From positions 7,254,001 to 7,318,000 of the forward strand of contig NC_013929.1 in NCBI RefSeq assembly GCF_000091305.1: a DNA stretch of 64,000 nucleotides, in the 5' to 3' direction. This DNA comes from Streptomyces scabiei 87.22. GTDB taxonomy: Bacteria > Actinomycetota > Actinomycetes > Streptomycetales > Streptomycetaceae. Both the position numbers and the translations under genes were made by a program. The notes beneath the pieces are model-generated. The model was not told the DNA's origin, searched no databases, and worked only from the letters and a program-made list of their open reading frames with translations. Positions within the stretch are counted from its first letter, which is position 1; each line of letters begins with the position of its first letter. Shown here piece after piece: positions 7,789 through 17,000 of the stretch.

Positions 7789-8613
7789 GTGAGCGCACGC
7801 GGCGAGACACGGTGGACCCGGGCGACCCTCGGGCATCCCGACCGTCCCCTCGACCTCCTCACCGCCCGCTTCGACCGCCACCGCTACGCCCCGCACACGC
7901 ACGAGGAATTCAGCATCGGCATCTGCGTCCAGGGCGCCTCGTGCATCGACTACCGCGGCGGCGCCCTCACGGTGGGGGAGGGCTCCATCGTCGTCCTGGC
8001 CCCGGGCGAGGTCCACACCGGCGAGTCGGCCTTCGGCACCTACGCCTACCGCGGCCTCTACCCGGCCCCCGACCTCCTCACCGACGGCATCCTCGGCGGC
8101 ACCCCGCACTTCCGCGACCCGCTCCTCCACGACCCCGAACTCGCCGCCGCCCTGCGCACCGCCCACACCGAGCTGAGCACGGGCCCCGACCCCCTGGAAG
8201 CCGAGTCCCGCCTCCCCTGGCTGCTCACGGCGCTGGCCCGCCGGCACTCCACGTCCCGCCCCACCTCCGACACGATCCCCGGTGCCAGCGGCATCGCCCT
8301 GACCGTGCGGGACCGTCTCGCCGACGAGCTGGCGGCTCCCCCCTCCCTCGCCGACCTCGCCGCCGACCTGGGCCTCTCCCGCTACCAGCTCCTGCGCGCC
8401 TTCCGTACGACCATGGGCATGCCCCCGTACGCCTGGCTCGCGCAGTACCGGGTGAGCCGGGCGCGTGCGCTGCTGGAGACGGGCGGGCGCCCGGCGGAGG
8501 TGGCCGGTCAGGTGGGCTTCGCGGACCAGGCCCACATGACACGCTGGTTCAGCAGGGTGCTGGGAGTGACGCCCGCGGCGTACCGCAACAGCGTTCAAGA
8601 CGTACACCGCTGA
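7789..8613 (+). CDS. AraC family transcriptional regulator
   Basis: A protein of 274 residues starting with GTG. Seen: an N-terminal cupin-like sensor (about 25-110) with 'HTHEEFSIGI' and 'LAPGEVHTG', typical of the AraC ligand-binding domain, and a C-terminal double helix-turn-helix (about 175-270) including 'LADLAADLGLSRYQLLRAF' and 'GFADQAHMTRWFSRVLGVTPAAYR', the AraC signature. It is divergent from the MerR gene and lies 18 bases before an EamA transporter gene, so it probably controls that exporter, a common regulator-exporter pairing; the inducer is unknown. Confidence 0.93.
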   Translation: MSARGETRWTRATLGHPDRPLDLLTARFDRHRYAPHTHEEFSIGICVQGASCIDYRGGALTVGEGSIVVLAPGEVHTGESAFGTYAYRGLYPAPDLLTDGILGGTPHFRDPLLHDPELAAALRTAHTELSTGPDPLEAESRLPWLLTALARRHSTSRPTSDTIPGASGIALTVRDRLADELAAPPSLADLAADLGLSRYQLLRAFRTTMGMPPYAWLAQYRVSRARALLETGGRPAEVAGQVGFADQAHMTRWFSRVLGVTPAAYRNSVQDVHR

Positions 8614-8631
8614 ACGGACGAAAATCGTCCC

Positions 8632-9573
8632 ATGACTGCACGCGGCTGGGTTCTGTTCTCCCTGATGGGCGTCCTGTGGGGCATTCCCTACCTGATGATC
8701 AAAGTGGCGGTGGACGAGGTGTCGCCGTCCATGGTCGTCTTCGTACGCTGCGCCCTGGGCGCGGCCCTCCTGCTCCCCTTCGCGATCCGTCAGGGCGGAC
8801 TGCCGGGCGTCGTCCTGCGGCACTGGCGCCCGATGCTGGCCTTCGCCGTGATCGAGGTCATCGGCCCCTGGTGGACCCTGACCGACGCCGAACGCCACCT
8901 CTCCAGCTCCACGGCCGGCCTGCTGATCGCGGGCGTCCCCATCGTGAGCGTCCTGCTGGCCCGCTTCTTCGGCGACACGGAACGCCTGGGCGCCCGCCGG
9001 ATGACGGGCCTGGCCCTGGGCCTGGGAGGCGTAGGGGTCCTCACCGTCCCGCACCTCACCGGAGGCAACGCCCTCTCCCTCGCCGAGGTGCTGATCACGG
9101 TGATCGGCTACGCGACGGCCCCCCTGATCATGGCCCGCCACCTCAAGCAGGTCCCCACCCTCCAGCTGATAGCCCCGGTCCTCCTCCTGTCGGCGATCGT
9201 CTACGCCCCCGCGGCGACCCTGACCGCCCCGTCGACACTCCCCTCTCCTCCGGCCCTGATCTCCCTGGCGGCTCTGGGAGTGATCTGCACGGCGTTGGCC
9301 TTCGTCGCCTTCCTCGAACTGATCCGGGAGGTGGGCCCGACGAGAGCGACGGTCTTCACGTACGTCAACCCGGCGGTGGCGGTGGCGGCGGGAGCGGTCT
9401 TCCTGGACGAACGCCTGACCCCCGCGATCCTGTCCTCCTTCGCCCTGATCCTGGCGGGCTCGTTCCTGGCGACGGCGTCGTCGGCGTCACCGGCATCGAG
9501 GGGTGGCGGCCGCCGGGTAGCATGGTCCACACGGCAGACGAGCCGGGCGGACGGCCGCGTGGAGTCCCCCTGA
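8632..9573 (+). CDS. EamA/DMT family transporter
   Basis: An inner-membrane protein of 313 residues with about ten hydrophobic helices arranged as two EamA repeats. Seen: 'WVLFSLMGVLWGIPYLMIKVAVD' at the start and 'FAFLELIREVGPTRATVFTYVNPAVAVAAG' in the second repeat, typical of RhaT/EamA permeases that export amino acids or other metabolites. The gene follows the araC-type gene by 18 bases and is probably in its operon. Its 3' end runs into the RNase P RNA: the last 41 bases, coding for the polar tail after the final helix, overlap the predicted 5' strand of the P1 helix. Substrate unknown. Confidence 0.92.
   Translation: MTARGWVLFSLMGVLWGIPYLMIKVAVDEVSPSMVVFVRCALGAALLLPFAIRQGGLPGVVLRHWRPMLAFAVIEVIGPWWTLTDAERHLSSSTAGLLIAGVPIVSVLLARFFGDTERLGARRMTGLALGLGGVGVLTVPHLTGGNALSLAEVLITVIGYATAPLIMARHLKQVPTLQLIAPVLLLSAIVYAPAATLTAPSTLPSPPALISLAALGVICTALAFVAFLELIREVGPTRATVFTYVNPAVAVAAGAVFLDERLTPAILSSFALILAGSFLATASSASPASRGGGRRVAWSTRQTSRADGRVESP
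9518..9523 (+). promoter_or_regulatory. Putative -10 element of rnpB
   Basis: TAGCAT lies 10 bases upstream of the predicted RNase P RNA start, the right distance for a housekeeping sigma -10 box. No convincing -35 box is visible at the usual spacing. It lies inside the 3' end of the EamA gene. Confidence 0.4.
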
Positions 9574-9950
9574 CGGGGAACTTCCCGAGGAACGTCCGGG
9601 CTCCACAGGGCAGGGTGGTGGCTAACGGCCACCCGGGGTGACCCGCGGGACAGTGCCACAGAAAACAAACCGCCGGGGACCTCGGTCCTCGGTAAGGGTG
9701 AAACGGTGGTGTAAGAGACCACCAGTGCCCAGGGTGACCTGGGCAGCTAGGTAAACCCCACCCGGAGCAAGGTCAAGAGGGGCCGCCGTAAAAAGTGGCC
9801 CTGCGCGGACGTCCGAGGGTAGCCCGCCCGAGTCCGCGGGTAGACCGCACGAGGCCGGCGGCAACGCCGGCCCTAGATGGATGGCCGTCACCACGGGCGC
9901 CGCGAGGACCCGTGGTACAGAACCCGGCGTACAGCCCTGCTCGTCTGCCG
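9533..9950 (+). ncRNA. rnpB: RNase P RNA (M1 RNA), bacterial type A
   Basis: This is the catalytic RNA that removes 5' leaders from pre-tRNAs. Seen: 'GAGGAACGTCCGGGCTCCAC' (conserved P4 5' strand region), 'GGGTGACCCGCGGGACAGTG', 'ACAGAAAACAAACCGCC', 'TAAGGGTGAAACGGTG', 'GTAAGAGACCACCAG' and, near the 3' end, 'GTGGTACAGAACCCGGCGTA', which together are unmistakable. The ends are set by the outer P1 helix: GCAGACGAGC at 9534-9543 pairs perfectly with GCTCGTCTGC at 9939-9948. A strong intrinsic terminator follows 20 bases later. The exact 5' end may differ by a few bases. Confidence 0.97.
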
Positions 9951-9969
9951 CTACCTGCGGCTTTGCCTG

Positions 9970-10005
9970 AGAAAGGGCCTCCGATCTGCCACGGAGGCCC
10001 TTTCT
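9970..10005 (+). terminator. Intrinsic terminator of rnpB
   Basis: A perfect 14-bp stem (AGAAAGGGCCTCCG at 9970-9983, CGGAGGCCCTTTCT at 9992-10005) with an 8-base loop ends in a short T-rich run. It directly follows rnpB and marks the left edge of the accessory island. Confidence 0.93.
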
Positions 10006-10081
10006 GACTCGCCCTGCACGTGGCGGCGGCACCGGACCTGCTGCGGGCGGACCTCGGACGGACGAGGGCAGGAAGGGAACC

Positions 10082-11764
10082 ATGAAGGGTCTCACCGAGG
10101 CGAACCTCAAAACGCTGGCAGGCGCTCGCTCCTTCGATCGCGGACTCGGGTATCTCGACGCGGTGACCGGGGTCGAGGTCGGCGACGGCTGGGTGACGGC
10201 GCGCGTCCACGGCACCGAGCGGTACGAGGTGGAGCTGACCCTGGACGGGCCCGGCGGGCTGGGCGGTGGGTGCGATTGCCCGTACGGAGTGGAGGGCAAT
10301 TTCTGCAAGCATCTGGTGGCTCTCGGACTGACTGTGCTCGCCCAGGGGCCGGACAGCCTGCAGAGGCAGCGAAAGGCGGCCCGGGACCGCGCCCAGGACC
10401 TCGACACGTGGCTGTCCGCCCTGTCCAAGGACGAGTTGCTCATCCTGGTGCGACAACAGATCGGCGAGGACCGGCAGTTGCGGCGCCGTCTTGAGCTACG
10501 GGCCGCGGGCGCCCGCGGAGATCTCGCCTCTATCCGCGCGAGCGTCCGTGAACTGCTGGACGTACGCCCGTTCGCGCGCTATGGCTACGTCGAGTACGCC
10601 GACGCCCGCGCCTACGCCGACCAGGCAGGGCAGGCGGTGTCCGCGATCGGGGCGCTCACCGGCTCCGGACGGGCCGCCGACGCGATCGACCTGACGCGGG
10701 AGGCGATGCGGCGGCTGGCCGAGGCGGTGGAGAGCGTCGACGACTCCGACGGCGGTCTGGGTCAGGTCGGCGTCGACCTCGCCGCCGCACACCTTGAAGC
10801 CTGCCGCGCGGCCCGCCCGGACCCGGAAGAGCTGGCCGGTTGGCTGGTCGGCCAGGCACTCGGTGACTCCGACGCCGGCCTCACCGACATCGATCCGCTG
10901 GACTACGGGGATGTCCTCGGTGAGGCGGGCATGGCCGCCCTACGGACACTCGTGGTTGGGGCATGGCGGGCCAACCGCACCGGATGGGCCGAGAAGTACC
11001 TGATGGAACGCCTGGCCAAGACGGCGAGCGATGTCGACACGGTGATCGCCGTGCACGCGGCCGACCTCACGCCGAACGGCCACACCCACCTGCTCATCGC
11101 CCGCGAACTGGACACCGCCGGGCGCCCCGACGAGGCCCTGACCTGGGCGGAACGCGGCATTCGGGACGCCCGGGACCTCACCGAGATCGACACCGCGCTC
11201 GTCGACCACCTCTGCGAACGCTACGCGCGGGCGGGCCGACTCCCCGACGCCGTCACCCTCCGCCGCGACCACTTCGCCGCCCGCCGCTCCTTGCTCGCGT
11301 ACCGGCAGCTGCGCGCCACCGCACAGGCCGCCGACCGCTGGCCGGCCGAGCGGGAGGGCGCACTGGCGCTGCTGCGCGCCGACGCCGAGCGACGGCCGCG
11401 GTACGGCCGGTACGGCGGCTCGGTGCTGGTCGATGCCCTGCTCGACGACGAGGACCCGGCCGCCGCGTGGCAGGCCGCGGCCGAAACCGGCGCCCATGAC
11501 AGCCAGTGGCTCAGCCTCGCCGAACGGATCCGCGCAGCCCGCCCCGCCGACGCACTCGACATCTACCTCCGCCTGGCCGAGCCACTGACCACACAGACCG
11601 GCAACACGGTCTACGAGCAACTCGTAGGCCTGCTCCTGAGCATCCGGGACTGCCACGGTCGCCTCGGCACACCGGATGCGTTCACTGAGTACGTCACCGC
11701 CCTGCGAGCCTCCCAGAGGCGAAAGCGGAACCTGATGCGACTGATGGACACACGCGGTCTGTGA
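10082..11764 (+). CDS. SWIM zinc-finger protein
   Basis: A cytosolic protein of 560 residues. Seen: the SWIM motif CxCx(n)CxH near the N-terminus with C64, C66, C75 and H77 ('CDCPYGVEGNFCKH'), preceded by the usual beta-rich lead-in. The remaining 450 residues are an alpha-helical, TPR-like solenoid rich in Ala and Arg. SWIM fingers bind DNA or proteins and occur with SWI2/SNF2 ATPases and in actinobacterial proteins of unknown role. The start has an excellent ribosome site (GGAAGGG, six bases upstream). It is the first gene after rnpB and converges on the UvrD helicase gene with 41 bases between them. A role in the island is inferred from location only. Confidence 0.88.
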   Translation: MKGLTEANLKTLAGARSFDRGLGYLDAVTGVEVGDGWVTARVHGTERYEVELTLDGPGGLGGGCDCPYGVEGNFCKHLVALGLTVLAQGPDSLQRQRKAARDRAQDLDTWLSALSKDELLILVRQQIGEDRQLRRRLELRAAGARGDLASIRASVRELLDVRPFARYGYVEYADARAYADQAGQAVSAIGALTGSGRAADAIDLTREAMRRLAEAVESVDDSDGGLGQVGVDLAAAHLEACRAARPDPEELAGWLVGQALGDSDAGLTDIDPLDYGDVLGEAGMAALRTLVVGAWRANRTGWAEKYLMERLAKTASDVDTVIAVHAADLTPNGHTHLLIARELDTAGRPDEALTWAERGIRDARDLTEIDTALVDHLCERYARAGRLPDAVTLRRDHFAARRSLLAYRQLRATAQAADRWPAEREGALALLRADAERRPRYGRYGGSVLVDALLDDEDPAAAWQAAAETGAHDSQWLSLAERIRAARPADALDIYLRLAEPLTTQTGNTVYEQLVGLLLSIRDCHGRLGTPDAFTEYVTALRASQRRKRNLMRLMDTRGL

Positions 11765-11805
11765 GTTTCCGTCGGCCCGCTCGGCGACACAGATGCATGC
11801 GGCTG

Positions 11806-14079
11806 TCAGCTCATGGCAGGGCCTGCCGCCACCCATGAGTCGTCGAGGAACGGACTGGGCTTGCCGTGCCAGAACACGTCCACGCTGTCGCGTGCTCTCG
11901 TCGCCGCCACGAACAGCAGGGACCGGGCCCGCTGGATCTCGTGTCGATGGCGGACCGGGTCCGTAGCACGCAACCTGTTGACGGCCTCGCGTGGCACGAG
12001 TCCGTCCGCCACGCCCGCGATGACCATGCGCTGGTACTCCAGCCCTTTGAATCGGAACATCGTGCCGATGTGCACGCCGGTGGAGCCGTGCGGGCCGTCG
12101 GAACGGATCTCCACCGAGTCGATGCCGCGCAGCTTGAGCGTGTAGGCCACCTCGGCCGCCATTTGATTCGTTGGCACGCAGATCGCGATCTGCTCGTGCG
12201 GAACGGCCGTGTCCGTGTCGGCGTCCCACTCCGCGATGAGCGCGGCCACGCCCTCCCGTTCGGCGGCCCAGTCCACGAACGGGTGCCCGGCGGGAAGCCC
12301 ACCGCTGAGCACCGACCGGTAGCCGGCGAGTGTCTCCTCGCTGCCGTCCAGGTCGTCGTACGCCGTCTCGCCCAGTACGCCCAGGGCGGAGCGCAGGATC
12401 TGCCGCGTGGTGCGGTAGCTGAGGCTCAGTTTCGAGGACCGGCCGCGGATGTTGACGCCCAGGCTGCCCAGCGTCACCTGGTTCTTGTAGATGCGCTGGT
12501 GGGTGTCGCCGACCAGGAAGAGGTCGTCGGTACCGCGAGGGGCCATCGCACGCAGCATCTTCCAGTGCGCGGGCCGGAGATCCTGTGCCTCGTCCACCAC
12601 GATGTGCCGGTACCGGTGGCGCAGCCAGCCCCCTGAGCCGTCCTGGAGGTGGATGTTGTCGAGGCCGCCCGTCGTCTCCCGCTGCTGGGCGATGCTCTGG
12701 ATGCGCTGCTCGCGGCCGATCTCCAGCCGTGCGGCACGCTCCGCGACCTGGTCCCAGGTCTGCCGCCCCAGGCGGTCCAGCCGCTGGGTGAAGCGCTCGG
12801 CGAGCTGCCAGATCTCGGCACGCTCCGCGCGGCCGATGTTCCTTCCGCGCCCGGCGCGCCGGGCGCGGAAGTAGTCGGTGCGGGTGCCGACGGCCTGGCC
12901 GAGGATGACCTGCGTCCACTCGTCGTGCAGGAACTCCGGGTCCCAGGCGTCCTCGCCCAACTCGTCGAGCAGCCCGTGCCATTCGCGTACGGCCTGGCTG
13001 TCGTCGATGGCCTGTTTCCCGCTGCCCGGTTCGGCCTCGCGGACGATACGCAGTGCCAGCTGGTCGACATGGCTCACCTCGACCCGGCTCAGTAGCTCCT
13101 CGCCACCCAGTTCCAGAAGGCGGGAACGCAGGTCGGCGGCGAGGTTCTTGTTGTACGTGGTCAGAAGGACCGGCTTGTCCCGGCCCTGGGGAAGCTGCCG
13201 CACGAGATACCGCACCCGGTGCAGGGCGACGATGGTCTTGCCGGTGCCGGGGCCCCCGCCCACCCGGGCGGGGCCGTTGTACCGTCGTTCGACCAGCCTG
13301 GCCTGGGTGGGGTGGAGGAAGACCTTCCATCGGCCGAAGTCGCCGCTTTCCAGGGCTTCCCGCAGGGCGTCGTCCGTCGTGGTGACGACCGTCGCAGGCC
13401 GCTGGGCGGCGGCCTCGAAGTCGTCCGGGTCGACCGGCTCGGTCGTGGCCACCGGGCGGGTCACCTGGTCGAGTACGTCGTCGTACGACGCTCCGTCGAA
13501 CAGGGCGAGCAGCACTTCACCGGTGAGCTGCGGCGCGTACTCGACGAGGCCGAGCAGTTGGTCCTCGGTGGCGAGGGTGCGGATGACGGGCAGCAGCGGT
13601 TCGGCGACACCCAGCTCCGACAACTGCCGGTCGGACCAGTCGGCGAACAACGGACGCACAGGTTCCGGCTGTGTGGGCGCGGCCGGTTCGGTGGGCGCGG
13701 GGGCCGACGGAGGCGGGGCGGGGAGACGGCGCAGGACGCTGTCCTCGACCACCTCCAGGTCCACGTACTCGATGCCGCCGGTGACCTGGTTGACGCCGTA
13801 CGACAGGCGGTTGTAGACGTCCTTGCGGTGTTTGACGGAGACGATCAGCCAGTCGTCGTCGGCGAGCCGCAGCAGGAGCGCCCGGTACTCGTCGTTGACG
13901 CGCGCCGACCAGAGCCTGCTGTCGCCCTTGAGCTGCTGGAGTTTGAGCCCGGTGGTGTGGGGGTTGTTCCGGAACTTGTGCTGGAAGTCGAAGAACGCGC
14001 CCTTGACCGTGCGGGGGAGTTTGAGGATCTCCTTGTCGGCTTTGTCGAGCAGGCGCAGTGTGACGCCCGAGGTGTTCAT
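11806..14079 (-). CDS. UvrD/Rep-type SF1 helicase with RelE-like N-terminal domain
   Basis: A 757-residue protein. Residues 1-95 resemble a RelE/ParE toxin fold ('LWSARVNDEYRALL', 'SVKHRKDVYNRL'); this is followed by a Pro-rich linker (118-142), then a superfamily 1 helicase: Walker A 'GGPGTGKT' with K281, Walker B 'VVDEAQDLRP', 'LVGDTHQRIY', 'LSLSYRTTRQIL' and a C-terminal 'VAATRARDSV', matching UvrD motifs I, II, III, IV and VI. Such fusions are known in actinobacteria; the toxin-like part may act in RNA or protein contact instead of as an active toxin, since key RelE residues cannot be confirmed by eye. The ATG (14077-14079) overlaps the stop of the giant helicase gene by four bases (ATGA), so the two helicases are translationally coupled and probably work together. 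Confidence 0.9.
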   Translation of the reverse strand: MNTSGVTLRLLDKADKEILKLPRTVKGAFFDFQHKFRNNPHTTGLKLQQLKGDSRLWSARVNDEYRALLLRLADDDWLIVSVKHRKDVYNRLSYGVNQVTGGIEYVDLEVVEDSVLRRLPAPPPSAPAPTEPAAPTQPEPVRPLFADWSDRQLSELGVAEPLLPVIRTLATEDQLLGLVEYAPQLTGEVLLALFDGASYDDVLDQVTRPVATTEPVDPDDFEAAAQRPATVVTTTDDALREALESGDFGRWKVFLHPTQARLVERRYNGPARVGGGPGTGKTIVALHRVRYLVRQLPQGRDKPVLLTTYNKNLAADLRSRLLELGGEELLSRVEVSHVDQLALRIVREAEPGSGKQAIDDSQAVREWHGLLDELGEDAWDPEFLHDEWTQVILGQAVGTRTDYFRARRAGRGRNIGRAERAEIWQLAERFTQRLDRLGRQTWDQVAERAARLEIGREQRIQSIAQQRETTGGLDNIHLQDGSGGWLRHRYRHIVVDEAQDLRPAHWKMLRAMAPRGTDDLFLVGDTHQRIYKNQVTLGSLGVNIRGRSSKLSLSYRTTRQILRSALGVLGETAYDDLDGSEETLAGYRSVLSGGLPAGHPFVDWAAEREGVAALIAEWDADTDTAVPHEQIAICVPTNQMAAEVAYTLKLRGIDSVEIRSDGPHGSTGVHIGTMFRFKGLEYQRMVIAGVADGLVPREAVNRLRATDPVRHRHEIQRARSLLFVAATRARDSVDVFWHGKPSPFLDDSWVAAGPAMS

Positions 14080-17000
14080 CGCTTCGGCTCCCCGTCCCTG
14101 ATGGTGTCGCTGTCGTGCTGTCGTGTCGTGAGCCGGGCGATCATCGCCGCCGGGTCCCAGTGGGCGGCGGTGCGGACCGTCCAGCCCGCCGCCGAGAACG
14201 CCTTGTCGCGGTCCTGTGCCTCGTAGTCGGGCTCGTCGCCGTTCGGGCGGGGGGCGAGGACCACACCGATCCGGGCGGCGGGCCACGCCAGTTCGGCCTG
14301 CCAGCCGTGGCCGTCCAGTTCGTAGCCGTCGTGGGGCGCGGGCACGGCCGCGTCGGCCAGCGCGTGGGCGAGTTCGGTGAGCCCGGGCTCCTCCGGGTCG
14401 AGGAGTTCGATGACCCGGTTCCAGCCAGGGTCCCGGCGCGGTTCGTCGCCGACGGGTGTCCTGTCCGCCGCCGAAGGGCTCGGCGGACGCGCCTCACCGC
14501 TGCCCGTGGCAGGCACCGAGGGAACGGGTACGACACCGACGGAGGCCGGCGAGTCCGCAGGAGAGGGCACCGGCGTGCGGGTCGACGTCAGCCAACCCTC
14601 CCCACCGGTCACGGTGAGCACTTCGGGGACGAAGGCGTCGATCATGCTCGACGTCAGCTGGGCACTGTCACCACCCCCGTGCTCCAGGAACTGCAGCACA
14701 TTGCTCCAGTACAGCCAGGCACGCCAGCGCCGCTTGTGGGTCGGCTCGTCGGCGAGGGCCGCGTCGCTGTCGTCCAGGACGGACAGCCCCGTCCAGACGG
14801 GCGGAGTGCGTCGTCCGTCGGCGGCGAGCACCAGACGGCAGCCCGACGCGTCTGGGCCGGACAACACACGCACGGGTCCGGGAGCCCCGGTGGGCGTGCC
14901 ACCACGCAGCGCCGCCCTCAGCCCCTCACCGACTCCGTCACCGGTGAGCGCGGCGGCGCGGACCCCGTCCACCCCGCTGAGACCGGCGGCAGCCGCCTCC
15001 GCTCGCCGCCTCCAGCGCTCCGGATCCGGAGCGCGCAGGTAGGCCAGCAGCAGCCGGGCCGGGTTGACCCACACCGTCTCGGCGAGTTCACCGGGCAGGC
15101 CCCGGCCCACGCGGTCGTAGTAGTCGCGGGCCCGCTGCTGTCCGGCCGTGCCGTACGGCTCCCACACCGGGTGGGCGGAGCCGCCTCCCGCGTATCCCGT
15201 GTCCGTGATCCGCTGACGCCACTCCTTGACGTCGTGGTAGGTCAGCTGGAACACACGAAGACCGTCCGCCCGGAGCCGGGTGCGCTTCATCGCGTCGTCC
15301 GCCAGCCGGTTGTGTTCACGGGTGGCGTGGTACGCGTAGCCGTCGAGGTACAGGGCCACGCGCGGCCCGGGGGTGTCCAGCCGTTCGAGGAGTATGTCGG
15401 GCCGGGTGCCGTCCAGGGCACGCTGCTGGGAGACGCGCCAGCTCACGGTCGACCCGTCGGCCGCGGAGAGCCGCAGGTCGAGGGCGTACGTACCGGCCGA
15501 GGTCGTGTACGTGTCCGCCGCGGCCCTCGACTCGGCCAGTTTCGCCCAGTCCTGGAGGGTGTCGATGAAGAGGATCTCCAGGTCGCTCTCGGCCTGCCGC
15601 TGCAGCGGGATATGACGTGTCGTCGCCACCGGCGAAGTACGCCACCGCTCACCGTCGGCGCCCAGCAGCTCGTCCAGCATCTGGCGGACCTCGCCCCGGC
15701 TGACCTTGTCGTAGTCGGCGGCCGGTACCCGCCGCAGCAGGCACTGGTGGCAGCCGTCGAGCCCCTTCTCGCGGCAGGCGCAGCCCTCGATGACATCCCG
15801 TGCCCTGAGCAGTACCTCCCGGAAGCCGTCGGCGGAGGCCAGCCGGTGCAGGTAGCCCGTGCCGCCCGGCAGCCGGTCGTAGACGACGAGGAAGCGTCTC
15901 GGCCAGTCCGCGTCGAGGTCGCCCGCGTGGTCGGGCATCGTCGCCTCGGCGATGTCGATGTGATCGGGGTCGCCGCCGTAGCGAGCCGCGATCCCCACGA
16001 ACAGGGCGGCGGTGAACGACGCGAGCCGCTCCTTGACGCGCGCCACCGACGCGGGCAGCAGGATGCGCACGGCCTCGGTGGTCAGTTCGTGGGCGAGCAG
16101 CAGCGGCACGTCCTGGCCCTTGCCCTGCTGTTCGCCCGTGCCGGTCACCGGCCTGCGGACCCGACGGCGTGGGCACCACAGCTGATGGTGCTGGGCGGCC
16201 GGGGTGCTCGCCGCCCCCGACTCGGTGAGCGCGTGCTGCGGCACGTCCACCACCGGCCGGCCGTCGGCCGTGGCGCCGCCGCACTCGGTGCAGACGTAGA
16301 ACGGGTTGATCCGTACGTCCTGTCCGGCGAGGGGCACCGTGCTGCTGCCGTCCTCGCGGTCCAGCCCGAGGTTCAGTGTCCGGATCGTGGCGTGGCGGGT
16401 GAAGTCCACGCCGAACACGGCGGTGTCGTGCCGCCAGGAACCCGGCGTCAGACGGTCGGGGTCGACGTCCACGGTGGTGAGGACGGCGTAGCGCCTGCGG
16501 TCCCGTTCGTCGTGGTCGTCGCGGACCCGGGCGTCGTCGCGCTTGTCGCGGGAAAGGACGCGCCTGGGCCGCAGGACACGCTGGACGCAGCCCGCGTCGG
16601 CGATCTCCCGGCCCTGACAGCGCGGGCACGGATCGGTGTTGTGCTCGGCGTTCTGCTCCTCGGTGCGGACGTAGCCGCAGGCGGGGCAGAGCCGCCACAC
16701 CGACCAGGCGCGGCGCTCGGGACCACCGACGTCGAGGGCGCGTACGACGTGACGGTAGCCGTTGACGTAGAAGCTGTTGCCGGGGGCGAGTTCGGTGAGG
16801 GCCAGCTTGCGGGACCGCTCGTAGTCCCGCGTCTCACTGCGGTACACCTTGCGGACGGCACCCTGCTCGGCGGCTTCCGTCTCGTCGGTGTCGTCGTCCT
16901 CGCCCGGGGTCTCTGTCCAGTACAGCGTCGCTTCCAGTTGGGTGGTGGTGTCCGTCAGGCTGTAGTTGGGCAGCAGGCCGAGGTCCACCAGGGTGGCGTG

